DNA of 64,000 nt. Source: Micromonospora rifamycinica (lineage in GTDB: Bacteria > Actinomycetota > Actinomycetes > Mycobacteriales > Micromonosporaceae). The translations under genes and the position numbers were made by a program. The DNA lies in NCBI RefSeq assembly GCF_900090265.1, contig NZ_LT607752.1, positions 5,400,001 through 5,464,000 on the forward strand, read 5' to 3'. This document shows positions 17,403-25,139 of the stretch, piece after piece. Below the pieces are notes generated by a model. It was not told the origin of the DNA. It saw only the letters and a program-made list of their open reading frames with translations, and did no database searches. Position 1 is the first letter of the stretch, and each line of letters opens with the position of its first letter.

Positions 17403-18932
17403 TCAGGCGGACGGCAGGCGCGGCTCCACCCACCCGGTCTCGGTGAGGTGGTTCAGCACCGCCTGCACCGCCTCCTCGATGCTCTGGTCGGTGGTGTCGA
17501 CCACCAGGTCGGCATCGGTCGGGGCCTCGTACGGGTCGTCGATCCCGGTCATCCCGGTGAGCAGGCCGGCGCGGGCACGGGCGTACAGGCCCTTGCGGTC
17601 GCGCTGCTCGCAGACCTCCAGCGGGGTGGCCACGTGCACCAGCAGGAAGCCCGCCCCGGCCGACCGGGCCATCTCCCGGACGGCGGCCCGCGCCTGGGCG
17701 TACGGGGCGATCGGGCAGCAGATGCCCACCCCCCGGTGCCGGGCGATCTCGGCCGCCACCCAGCCGATCCGCCGGACGTTGGCGTCCCGGTCGGCCCGGC
17801 TGAAGGTCAATCCGGCCGACAGTTCCCGGCGCACCACGTCGCCGTCGAGCAGGGTGATCGTCCGCTCGCCCTGCTCGCGGAGCAGGTCGGCCAGGCCCCG
17901 GGCGATGGTCGACTTGCCGGAACCGGAGAGCCCGGTCAGGAAGACCACCAGCCCCCGGTGCCGGCGCGGCGGGCGGGCCCGGGCGAGTTCCTTGGCCACC
18001 GCCGGCGGGGTGTGCCACTCGGGCAGCGGGAACCCCCGGTCGAGCAGGTCGTCGATCTCCGCCTCGCTGAGCGCCAGCTTGCGGTTGCGCGGCGGGATGT
18101 CGTCCCGCCAGCGCCACTGGCCGTCCCGGCTGTCGTAGGCCAGCTCGCGGGGGACCAGCACCCGCAGCCCGGCCCCGGAGAGCATCCCGCCGGTGGACAG
18201 CAGGTGGGTGACCCCGTAGGCGGCGGAGATCCGGGCCCGCAGCAGGGCGTCGCTGATCTCGTCGGTACGGCGCGGCAGCGGCACCGCGACCAGGGTCGCC
18301 GGGGGCATCCGGTCCCGGGCGGCGAAGACGCTGCGGACCAGGGCCTCGGTGGGCAGCCCGCCCGCGCCGTCCTCACCGACCGGGATCATCACCAGCAGGT
18401 GTGCGCCGAGGGTACGGGCCGCGTGCGCGATCTGGGCGAGCTGCGGCCGGTGCAGCGGCCGGTCGGCGATCACCCCGAGCACCCGGCCCGGGGGCAGCAG
18501 CGGGCGTACCTCCTCCGGGCCGCGCCGGAGCCGCTGGAACGGGCCGTGCCCGCCGTCACCGAGCCGGCGGACCGGGCCACCCAACCCGGCCACGCCGTCG
18601 CGGACGGGCCAGACGTCGGTCACCTCCAGCGCGGCCACCGGGGCACCCTCGCCGTCGGTGAGCACCAGCGTCCGGCGGCCCGGATCGGCCGGGTCCAGCC
18701 CGTCGGCGACCGGGGTGGGCACCTGGAGGGTCACCGGCACCGGCCAGGACGTGCCGTCGTCCAACCGGCCACGCCGCTGCAACGACACCAGGTCGGCGCG
18801 GGTCATGAAGCCGGCCAGCGGGGTGTACGCCCCACTCAGCAGCAACTCCAGATCGGCCAGCTCACCGGGGCGTGGCGCGTACGCGGGAGCATCCCGTAGC
18901 ACGTCCTCGGGCAGCACTGAACCGTTGCTCAT
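17403..18932 (-). CDS. cysC: Adenylyl-sulfate kinase with N-terminal ATP-sulfurylase-like domain
   Basis: 509 residues. The C-terminal 190 are a complete APS kinase: P-loop Gly-Leu-Ser-Gly-Ser-Gly-Lys-Ser-Thr near 333, Asp-Gly-Asp-Val-Val-Arg, Phe-Ser-Arg-Ala-Asp-Arg-Asp-Ala-Asn-Val-Arg-Arg, and Arg-Asp-x-Lys-Gly-Leu-Tyr. It would make PAPS from APS. The first 310 residues follow the PUA plus ATP-sulfurylase fold in order, but the catalytic motifs are changed. Where the enzyme has Gln-Thr-Arg-Asn-Pro-x-His this has Ile-Ala-Asp-Arg-Pro-Leu-His, and the Gly-Arg-Asp-His-Ala-Gly motif is Ser-Thr-Gly-Gly-Met-Leu-Ser-Gly-Ala-Gly. Sulfurylase activity is therefore doubtful. No cysD/cysN genes are adjacent. 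It lies upstream of the DeoR gene on the same strand. A hairpin sits just before its ribosome site. Confidence 0.88.
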   Translation of the reverse strand: MSNGSVLPEDVLRDAPAYAPRPGELADLELLLSGAYTPLAGFMTRADLVSLQRRGRLDDGTSWPVPVTLQVPTPVADGLDPADPGRRTLVLTDGEGAPVAALEVTDVWPVRDGVAGLGGPVRRLGDGGHGPFQRLRRGPEEVRPLLPPGRVLGVIADRPLHRPQLAQIAHAARTLGAHLLVMIPVGEDGAGGLPTEALVRSVFAARDRMPPATLVAVPLPRRTDEISDALLRARISAAYGVTHLLSTGGMLSGAGLRVLVPRELAYDSRDGQWRWRDDIPPRNRKLALSEAEIDDLLDRGFPLPEWHTPPAVAKELARARPPRRHRGLVVFLTGLSGSGKSTIARGLADLLREQGERTITLLDGDVVRRELSAGLTFSRADRDANVRRIGWVAAEIARHRGVGICCPIAPYAQARAAVREMARSAGAGFLLVHVATPLEVCEQRDRKGLYARARAGLLTGMTGIDDPYEAPTDADLVVDTTDQSIEEAVQAVLNHLTETGWVEPRLPSA

Positions 18933-18945
18933 CCGTACCCCTCAC

Positions 18946-18982
18946 TCGCCGGCCGGCTCACAGTTTCTCAGCCGGCCGGCGA
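18946..18982 (-). terminator. Hairpin between the DM13 gene and cysC
   Basis: Perfect 13-bp arms (18946-18958 and 18970-18982) with an 11-nt loop. It follows the DM13 stop and lies 13 bp before the cysC start, next to its GAGGGG ribosome site. It probably ends DM13 transcription but could also affect cysC. Confidence 0.6.
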
Positions 18983-19059
18983 TCGGTCGAGAGCGCCACT
19001 CCACCCCCCGGCCCGGAAGTGGATCAACGGTTGGTGTGCCGGTCGCCCGACAGGGCTGG

Positions 19060-19677
19060 TCAGCCGCCCGCGACCAGGGGCGCGGCCCCGAACGAGACGG
19101 CGAACCGTGCACACCAGATCGTGACGCTGGTCAGCCCGGTGAGGTCGGTGCCGGCCGGAATGGCGTACGCCTGGTCGCCCCGGTTGCCCTTGAGCCGGCC
19201 CAACTCCACCCGGCGACCGTCGTCGAAGACGCCCCAGCCGGCCCGGCTGGTGTGCACCGGCCGGTCGGTCAGCCAGACCTTCAGATCGGGGCCGTTGGAG
19301 GTGTCCAGCCCGACCAGCTCCAACCGGTGCCGGCCGTCGGTGGTCCGGACGATCCGGGCATCGCCCGAGGTGTCGTGCTTGTGGCTGACGAACGCCCCCC
19401 GGCTGACCACCACCGGCCGGCCGGTGGTGGGGCTGCCGGCGGGGGTCGGTTCCCCCGGGACGGGCGGCACGGTGCCGGTGGGCGTGACACCGGCGGGCGC
19501 GGTGCCGGTGGGCGTGCCACCGGTCGGGGCGGCGTCCACCGCGGAGAGCTGTTCGTCGACCCGGTTGTCGGTGACCACCTTCCAGGGCTGGAACCAGTAG
19601 AGGCCGAAGGCGGCGCCGACACCGAGGACGGCGACGGCGACCCAGGTCAGCGGGGCACGGAACAGACGACGGGACAT
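19060..19677 (-). CDS. Membrane-anchored DM13-domain protein
   Basis: 205 residues from the ATG at 19677; a GTG at 19713 would add 12 residues. One N-terminal helix (about 9-28) anchors or exports the protein. A Thr/Pro/Gly-rich linker of about 50 residues with near-repeats of Gly-Thr-x-Pro-Thr-Gly follows. The outer domain runs from Gly-Ala-Phe-Val-Ser-His-Lys-His-Asp-Thr-Ser-Gly through Leu-Lys-Val-Trp-Leu-Thr-Asp to Val-Thr-Ile-Trp-Cys-Ala-Arg-Phe near the end. These are hallmarks of DM13, a cytochrome-DOMON-like domain proposed to handle redox reactions, with the invariant Cys in Ile-Trp-Cys. It diverges from the polyphosphate-polymerase operon and shares its intergenic region, so co-regulation is possible. 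Substrate unknown. Confidence 0.85.
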   Translation of the reverse strand: MSRRLFRAPLTWVAVAVLGVGAAFGLYWFQPWKVVTDNRVDEQLSAVDAAPTGGTPTGTAPAGVTPTGTVPPVPGEPTPAGSPTTGRPVVVSRGAFVSHKHDTSGDARIVRTTDGRHRLELVGLDTSNGPDLKVWLTDRPVHTSRAGWGVFDDGRRVELGRLKGNRGDQAYAIPAGTDLTGLTSVTIWCARFAVSFGAAPLVAGG

Positions 19678-19758
19678 GCGGCCCAGTCTCGCCGGACCAC
19701 GGCGGCCGGGCACCGGCCGGCGGCGTTACGAAAGCCTTACCGCCGTCGGACATCCACG

Positions 19759-19798
19759 ATCCATAGCTCGTTCATAGGTCGTTCACATCGACTTTCCG
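19759..19798 (+). promoter_or_regulatory. PHO-box-like 11-bp direct repeats upstream of the polyphosphate-polymerase operon
   Basis: Heptamers at 11-bp spacing: ATCCATA (19759), GTTCATA (19770), GTTCACA (19781) and a weak CTTTCCG (19792). Streptomyces PhoP boxes are direct repeats of GTTCACC-like heptamers at 11-bp spacing. The two central units match at five to six of seven positions. The site is about 55-95 bp before the VTC start and 80-120 bp before the divergent DM13 start. Confidence 0.5.
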
Positions 19799-19852
19799 GT
19801 CCGGTCACCTTAGCTGCCGGCGACCCTTCCGCGACCAGAGAGCACCCACCGC

Positions 19853-20779
19853 ATGCGACCACGATTCCCCCGCCGGACCCCCGGATCCGATCCGTCCACC
19901 GTCGCCGAACCCTCCGCCGGAGGGCATCGCGAGTCGTCGCCCCCTCCCGGCGACACCGACCACGCCGGCCACGCCCTCCGGGCACCGAGCAAACTGCACG
20001 CGTTCAACCGGTACGAGATCAAGTACCTGGTCGAGACGACGAAGGTGCCGGCGTTGCGGGCCGCACTCGCCGCCCGGATGACGCCCGACGCGCACGGCGG
20101 TGACGGTGGCTACGGCGTCTGGAGCGTCTACTACGACACCACCGACCTGCGTTTCTACTGGGAGAAGATCGAAGGACTGAAGTTCCGTCGCAAGCTGCGG
20201 GTACGCCACTACGGCGACCGCTCCGGCGTGACCGACGACGGGACCGTGCACGTCGAGATCAAGCAGCGGGTCAACCGGGTCACCCAGAAGCGCCGGATCG
20301 CCGTGCCCTACCGGGTGGCCCGCCAACTCTGCGACGAGCGCGTCATGATCGGACACGATCCCTCCCAGCGCGGTTTCGTCGAGGAGGTGCTGGGACTCGT
20401 CTCCGGCCTCGACCTGCGTCCGGTGGCGATGACCGGCTACCAGCGTGAGGCGTTCGTCGGCCAGGCGGCCGACCTGGGCCTGCGGGTCACCCTCGACCAC
20501 CGGGTACGCGGCCGGGACCGCGACTTCCACCTCGGCGCGGACGCCGAGAACCGCCTGATCATTCCGGCCTCGAAGTCGATCGTCGAGGTCAAGGCGAACG
20601 AACGGGTTCCGTACTGGCTCACCGACCTGGCCGGCCGGGCCGAGCTGTCGGTGGTGCGGGTCTCCAAGTACTGCCAGAGCGTCGAGGCGTTCGGTCGCGT
20701 GCCGCGCTCGATCTTCCACGTCCAGGATGCCGATCCCGCCGCCGACCTGGTGGCCCCCACCCCGAGAAACGAGGCCTGA
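19853..20779 (+). CDS. VTC-domain polyphosphate polymerase
   Basis: 308 residues. A disordered 45-residue N-terminus precedes a VTC domain, the tunnel-shaped domain that in yeast Vtc4 makes polyphosphate from ATP. Visible family residues are Phe-Asn-Arg-Tyr-Glu-Ile-Lys-Tyr near 51-58, Val-Tyr-Tyr-Asp-Thr near 91, Lys-Phe-Arg-Arg-Lys-Leu-Arg-Val-Arg near 111, Val-Glu-Ile-Lys-Gln-Arg near 137, and Ile-Val-Glu-Val-Lys near 244; these supply the basic tunnel and metal-binding Glu residues. It is the first gene of a tight operon with DUF4956 (6-bp gap) and CotH (overlap), a combination seen repeatedly in bacteria. A PHO-like repeat upstream suggests phosphate control. Cytoplasmic face of the membrane, with the product perhaps handed to the DUF4956 partner (inference). 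Confidence 0.9.
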   Translation: MRPRFPRRTPGSDPSTVAEPSAGGHRESSPPPGDTDHAGHALRAPSKLHAFNRYEIKYLVETTKVPALRAALAARMTPDAHGGDGGYGVWSVYYDTTDLRFYWEKIEGLKFRRKLRVRHYGDRSGVTDDGTVHVEIKQRVNRVTQKRRIAVPYRVARQLCDERVMIGHDPSQRGFVEEVLGLVSGLDLRPVAMTGYQREAFVGQAADLGLRVTLDHRVRGRDRDFHLGADAENRLIIPASKSIVEVKANERVPYWLTDLAGRAELSVVRVSKYCQSVEAFGRVPRSIFHVQDADPAADLVAPTPRNEA

Positions 20780-20785
20780 ACCCCG

Positions 20786-21463
20786 ATGGACATCACGTTC
20801 CAGGACCTGTCCGGCACCTTCAGCACGGGCGACATCGCCCTCACGCTGTCGTTGTCCTTTCTGCTCAGCGCTATGATCGGCTGGGTCTACCGGGCCACCC
20901 ACCGCAACGTGTCGTACAGCCAGTCGTACGTCCAGACGCTGATCATCCTGGGCATGCTGATCTCGCTGATCATGCTGGTGGTGGGCTCCAACATCGCGCG
21001 GGCCTTCGCCCTGGTCGGCGCGCTGTCGGTGGTGCGGTTCCGCAACGCCATCAAGGAGACCCGCGACGTCGGCTTCATCTTCCTGGTGATGGGCGTCGGG
21101 ATGGCCTGCGGCACCCGGTTCTACAGCCTGGCCGTCGCCGCCGCCGTGGCGATCAGCCTGATCATCGTGGTGATGTACCGGTTCAACTGGTTCGCGCTCA
21201 ACGTGCAGCGGCAGGTCGTCAAGGTCCAGGTCCCGGCCGGCGGCAACCACACCGCTGACATCCAGGACGTGCTGGTCCGGTACACCACCGAGTTCGAACT
21301 GGTCAGCATGGAGACGATCCGGGCCGGTGCGCTCACCGAGATGACGTACACGGTCCGGTTGAAGAAGGGCGGCGAGCCGGGCGACCTGATCAGCGCGCTC
21401 AGCGAGCGGACCTCGGGCCAACGGGTGACGGTGCTGACCGGCTACGACCAGACGGACCTGTGA
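20786..21463 (+). CDS. DUF4956 membrane protein
   Basis: 225 residues. Four hydrophobic segments at about 17-35, 50-70, 72-85 and 100-130 are separated by short loops, one with Arg-Asn-Ala-Ile-Lys-Glu-Thr-Arg-Asp-Val-Gly. A soluble C-terminal domain of about 85 residues follows, with a ferredoxin-like strand pattern. The Val-Val-Arg-Phe-Arg-Asn segment is typical of DUF4956. Function unknown. It lies 6 bp after the VTC gene and its stop overlaps the CotH start, so all three are co-translated. A role as membrane partner or channel for polyphosphate, or as a link to the exported CotH protein, is only a hypothesis from this constant neighbourhood. Confidence 0.88.
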   Translation: MDITFQDLSGTFSTGDIALTLSLSFLLSAMIGWVYRATHRNVSYSQSYVQTLIILGMLISLIMLVVGSNIARAFALVGALSVVRFRNAIKETRDVGFIFLVMGVGMACGTRFYSLAVAAAVAISLIIVVMYRFNWFALNVQRQVVKVQVPAGGNHTADIQDVLVRYTTEFELVSMETIRAGALTEMTYTVRLKKGGEPGDLISALSERTSGQRVTVLTGYDQTDL

Positions 21464-23238
21464 TGGCGCGCTCCCTGCGTACCCGGTCGGTGCTGCCGCC
21501 CCGGCTGCGTCGTCGGCTGCCGGTCCGGGTGCGGCAGAACTGGAAGCTGCTCACCACCTGCGCGGCCTTCCTCGCCGTGCTGACCCTGGTGCTGGGGACG
21601 GAACGGATCCGCCCCTACGTGACCAGCACCGGGGACTCCGGGGGCGACGTGGTGAGCGTGGACATCCCCGGCACCGTCGACCTCTTCGACGCCGGTCGCG
21701 CGCACGAGATCTCGCTGACGTTCCGGAACGCGGACTACGAGCGGATGCTCGACGTCTACTGGAAGGAGGGCGAGAAGGGGTACGTCGAGGCCGACCTGAC
21801 CGTCGACGGGACCACGATCCCCAGCGTGGGCATCCGACTCAAGGGCAACTCGACGCTCGGCCAGCTCAGTTGGAAGGGTGAGACGCGGCCCTCCGGGGGC
21901 CGGGGTGAGGACGGCGGTGGGGCGCGACCGGGCGGCGGGTTCCCGGGCGGGCGACCCGACGGCGGGCCGCCGCAGGGCGCCAGGTTCCCCGGCGGCGGGA
22001 TGCCGGACGGCGCTGCTCCCGGCGCTCAGCAGCCCGGAGCGGGCGAGCAGGCCGGCGGCGGTCAGCAGGCGGGTGGTGGTCAGCAGGCGGGTGGTGGTCA
22101 GCAGGCCGGCGGCGGTCAGTTCCCCGGTGGGATGACCCGGACGGGGTTGAAGGCCGAGGAGCCGGAGACGTTGCCGTGGCTGCTCAGCTTCGACGAGTTC
22201 GTCGACGGCCGGCGCTACCAGGGGCACCGGGAGGTGGCCGTCCGGGTGGGCGGCATGGGCGGCGGTTCGACGGTGCTCAACGAGGCCCTGTCGCTGTCGC
22301 TGCTCGACGCCACGGGTGAGGCCGCGCAGCGGTACGCGTACTCCTCGTTCAGCGTCAACGACCGGCCCACCACCGCCCGGCTGCTGGTCGAGCACCCGGA
22401 CGAGCACTTCGCCGATCAGATGGACGGCACCGGGGTGCTCTACAAGTCGCTGGCCAGCGGCAGCTTCACCGACCAGGGCGACGACCCGACCGAGTACGCC
22501 GACGACTTCAAGCAGATCACCATGAAGGGCAGTCAGGACCTGCAACCGGTGATCAACCTGATCCGGTGGGTGACGTCGGCCAGCGACGAGGAGTTCGCCG
22601 CGCACCTCGCCGACAAAGTCGACGTGGCGTCCTTCGCCCGGTACGTCGCGTTGCAGAACCTGCTGCTCAACTTCGACGACATGGCCGGCCCGGGCAAGAA
22701 CTACTACCTCTGGTACGACCTGGGGACGAAGAAGTTCAGCGTGATCAGCTGGGACCACAACCTGACCTTCAGCGGCAACGCCAGCCAGGGCCCGCACGAC
22801 AGCGGCGGGTTGGGCACGGGCCGGGGCGTCCCCGGCGCGGCCGGTCCCGACGGCGCGGGCCAGGCAGCACCGGGCGGGACCGGTCAGCAGCCCGGTCGGC
22901 CCGCAGGCCAGGCCGGACAGCCGGCGGGGCCGGACGCCCGGGACACGGAGAACGGGGATGGTCCGCGCGGCGGGATGATGACGGGTCACCAGCTCAAGGA
23001 GCGCTTCCTCGCCAGTGCCGCCTTCACGGGGACCTACGAGGACGCCTACCGGGAGCTGTACCAGCAGGTGTACGGCAGCGGGAAGGCGGCCGGGTCGCTC
23101 ACCGCCATCAGCACGGTGCTCAAGGGCGTCGAGGGGGCGGACGACGCCACCGTCGACGCCGACGCGGCCCGGCTGCGTACCCTCATCGGCCAGCGGACCG
23201 AGGCCCTGGCCAAGCACGAGGTCATCGCCCGGGGCTGA
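21463..23238 (+). CDS. Exported CotH-family kinase-like protein with Gly/Gln-rich insertions
   Basis: 591 residues from the ATG overlapping the DUF4956 stop (a GTG at 21460 is an alternative). A helix near 25-45 makes it a type II membrane or exported protein. The CotH fold begins with Ser-Leu-Thr-Phe-Arg-Asn and Ile-Arg-Leu-Lys-Gly-Asn-Ser-Thr near 127. Val-Leu-Asn-Glu-Ala-Leu-Ser lies mid-chain, and the active-site stretch Asn-Tyr-Tyr-Leu-Trp-Tyr-Asp then Ile-Ser-Trp-Asp-His-Asn is near 411-430. CotH of Bacillus is an atypical kinase acting on coat proteins. Two low-complexity inserts rich in Gly, Gln, Pro and Ala (about 141-222 and 440-505) interrupt the fold; the first is built on an 18-bp minisatellite. 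It is the third gene of the VTC/DUF4956 operon, followed by a terminator. The protein target is unknown. Confidence 0.9.
   Translation: MARSLRTRSVLPPRLRRRLPVRVRQNWKLLTTCAAFLAVLTLVLGTERIRPYVTSTGDSGGDVVSVDIPGTVDLFDAGRAHEISLTFRNADYERMLDVYWKEGEKGYVEADLTVDGTTIPSVGIRLKGNSTLGQLSWKGETRPSGGRGEDGGGARPGGGFPGGRPDGGPPQGARFPGGGMPDGAAPGAQQPGAGEQAGGGQQAGGGQQAGGGQQAGGGQFPGGMTRTGLKAEEPETLPWLLSFDEFVDGRRYQGHREVAVRVGGMGGGSTVLNEALSLSLLDATGEAAQRYAYSSFSVNDRPTTARLLVEHPDEHFADQMDGTGVLYKSLASGSFTDQGDDPTEYADDFKQITMKGSQDLQPVINLIRWVTSASDEEFAAHLADKVDVASFARYVALQNLLLNFDDMAGPGKNYYLWYDLGTKKFSVISWDHNLTFSGNASQGPHDSGGLGTGRGVPGAAGPDGAGQAAPGGTGQQPGRPAGQAGQPAGPDARDTENGDGPRGGMMTGHQLKERFLASAAFTGTYEDAYRELYQQVYGSGKAAGSLTAISTVLKGVEGADDATVDADAARLRTLIGQRTEALAKHEVIARG
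22051..22119 (+). repeat. 18-bp minisatellite within the CotH gene
   Basis: Nearly four units of GCGGGTGGTGGTCAGCAG or a GCCGGCGGCGGTCAGCAG variant. They encode Ala-Gly-Gly-Gly-Gln-Gln repeats and keep the frame, so copy number can change without breaking the protein. Confidence 0.9.
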
Positions 23239-23241
23239 ACC

Positions 23242-23278
23242 CGGTGGGACGCGGGACCTGCGGGCCCGCGTCCCACCG
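23242..23278 (+). terminator. Terminator of the VTC-DUF4956-CotH operon
   Basis: Perfect 14-bp arms (23242-23255 and 23265-23278), 9-nt loop, 3 bp after the CotH stop. Confidence 0.85.
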
Positions 23279-23347
23279 CCGACCTCAGGGATGTCCCCGG
23301 GCGATTCCGGATGCCCCCCAGGGTGGCGGCTCCCTAGGCTGGCGGGC

Positions 23348-24262
23348 GTGACACTGATCGCGACCGAGTCGCTGACCAAGACGTACGGAGGCCGGGTCAC
23401 CGCGTTGGCCGACCTCACCGTCGCGGTCGAGCCGGGGATCATCGGACTGGTCGGCGCGAACGGCGCCGGCAAGTCGACCCTGATAAAGATCCTGCTGGGC
23501 CTGCTCCCGCCGACCAGCGGACGGGTCTCCGTGCTCGACCTCGACCCCACCACCGACCCGGCGGCGGTCCGCGCCCGGGTCGGCTACATGCCCGAACACG
23601 AGGCGCTCCCGCCCGACCTCTCCGCCGCCGAACTCGTCACCCACCTCGGGCAGATGAGCGGGCTGCCCCGGACGGTGGCCCGCGAGCGCGCCTCCGAGAC
23701 GCTGCGCCACGTCGGCCTCTACGAGGAGCGGTACCGGCCGGTGGGCGGCTACTCCACCGGGATGAAGCAGCGGGTCAAGCTCGCCCAGGCGCTGGTGCAC
23801 GATCCGGACCTGCTGCTGCTCGACGAGCCCACCAACGGGCTCGACCCCGCCGGCCGGGACGCCATGCTGGCCCTGGTCCACCGGATCGGCACCGAGTTCG
23901 GCATCTCCGTCCTGGTCTGCTCGCACCTGCTGGGCGAGGTGGAGCGGATCTGCGACACCCTGATCGCCATCGACGGCGGCCGGCTGCTGCGCGCCGACCG
24001 GATCGACGCGATGACCTCGGCCACCGACGTGCTCGCCGTCGAGGTCAGCGAGGGCACCGACGAGTTGGCCGGCCGGCTCGCCGCGCTCGACCTGCCGGTG
24101 ACCCGGGACGGCCGGATGCTGCTCGTCCCGCTCGTCGACGAGCGCACCTACGACCTGATCCTCGGCGCGGTCGCCGAGCTGGACCTGCCGCTGCACCGGC
24201 TGGACCAGCGCCGGCACCGGGTGGCCGAACTCTTCGCCCCGAGGGAGCCCAGCAATGCCTGA
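23348..24262 (+). CDS. ABC transporter ATPase (ABC-2 type system, first pair)
   Basis: 304 residues from the GTG at 23348. Walker A Gly-Ala-Asn-Gly-Ala-Gly-Lys-Ser-Thr is near 38. The signature is weak (Tyr-Ser-Thr-Gly-Met-Lys-Gln-Arg near 137, where Ser-Gly-Gly-Gln is usual, as in many ABC-2 ATPases), and Walker B is Leu-Leu-Leu-Leu-Asp-Glu-Pro-Thr-Asn-Gly-Leu-Asp near 155. It powers the membrane protein encoded by the next gene, whose start overlaps its stop by 8 bp. The four genes 23348-26796 form one overlapping operon with two ATPase-permease pairs. The substrate is unknown; ABC-2 systems mostly export drugs, lipids or polysaccharides. Confidence 0.92.
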   Translation: MTLIATESLTKTYGGRVTALADLTVAVEPGIIGLVGANGAGKSTLIKILLGLLPPTSGRVSVLDLDPTTDPAAVRARVGYMPEHEALPPDLSAAELVTHLGQMSGLPRTVARERASETLRHVGLYEERYRPVGGYSTGMKQRVKLAQALVHDPDLLLLDEPTNGLDPAGRDAMLALVHRIGTEFGISVLVCSHLLGEVERICDTLIAIDGGRLLRADRIDAMTSATDVLAVEVSEGTDELAGRLAALDLPVTRDGRMLLVPLVDERTYDLILGAVAELDLPLHRLDQRRHRVAELFAPREPSNA

Positions 24263-25139
24263 GCCGACCGGCGTCATCCACGACATCGGCTACCAGCGCT
24301 ACACCGGCCCGAGGCTGGGCCGCCGGCACGTCTTCGGCGCGCTCTACCTGCACGGCCTGCGGACCGTCTTCGGGTTGGGCCGCAGCGCCAAGGCGAAGAT
24401 CTTCCCCTGGCTGGTGGTCGGCATCGTGACCGTGGTGGCCGCCGGCGTCACCGCCGTGCGCAGCCAGCTCGGCCAGGTGGTGATGACGTACGCCCAGTTC
24501 GCCGACTCGATGAGCTGGCTGGTCATCTTCTTCGTCGCGGTGGCCGCCCCCGAGCTGGTCTCCCGGGACCTGCGCAGCGGCGTGCTCCCGCTGTACTTCT
24601 CCCGGCCGCTGCCGCGCGACGACTACGCGCTGGCCAAGCTGCTCTCCCTGATCAGCGCGATCTGGCTGCTGCTGGGCGGGCCGCAGCTGGTGATGTTCCT
24701 GGGGGCGGCGTTCACCACCCCCGACGGCCTGCGCGGCACCTGGAACGAGCTGCTGGACCTGCTGCCCGGGTTGCTCTACGCCGGGCTGTGGGCGGTGGTC
24801 TTCGCCTCGATCGGCCTGTTGATCGCCTCGCTCACCGGCAAGCGGGCGTTCGCCGCCGGGGGGATCGTGGCGGTCTTCCTGATGACCACCCCGGTCGTCG
24901 GCGTGCTGTCGATCCTGCCGTCCCGCGCGGTCAACGAGCTGGCCTTCCTCGCCTCGCCGTCGACACTGGTCGGTGGAGTGGGCACCTGGGCGCTCGGCGA
25001 CCTGCTGGTGCCCGCCGACCAGGGCGGCGGAATCCCGATCGGGAGCTTCGGCCCGGTCTACGCGATCGTCGCCGTGCTGCTGGTCTCCGCCTGCACCGCC
25101 CTGCTGCTGCTGCGATACCGGAAGGTGGCCGCCCGATGA
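24255..25139 (+). CDS. ABC-2 type transporter permease (first pair)
   Basis: 294 residues. The conserved N-terminus has Ile-His-Asp-Ile-Gly-Tyr-Gln-Arg-Tyr-Thr-Gly-Pro-Arg-Leu-Gly, typical of a group of actinobacterial permeases. About six hydrophobic segments follow (near 48-68, 92-110, 130-155, 175-200, 205-230, 268-288). A cytoplasmic loop reads Ser-Arg-Asp-Leu-Arg-Ser-Gly-Val-Leu-Pro-Leu-Tyr-Phe-Ser-Arg-Pro-Leu. It lies between the two ATPase genes, overlapping both (8 bp and 4 bp). With the second permease it may form a heteromeric channel, or each pair may act alone; sequence does not decide. Confidence 0.88.
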   Translation: MPEPTGVIHDIGYQRYTGPRLGRRHVFGALYLHGLRTVFGLGRSAKAKIFPWLVVGIVTVVAAGVTAVRSQLGQVVMTYAQFADSMSWLVIFFVAVAAPELVSRDLRSGVLPLYFSRPLPRDDYALAKLLSLISAIWLLLGGPQLVMFLGAAFTTPDGLRGTWNELLDLLPGLLYAGLWAVVFASIGLLIASLTGKRAFAAGGIVAVFLMTTPVVGVLSILPSRAVNELAFLASPSTLVGGVGTWALGDLLVPADQGGGIPIGSFGPVYAIVAVLLVSACTALLLLRYRKVAAR

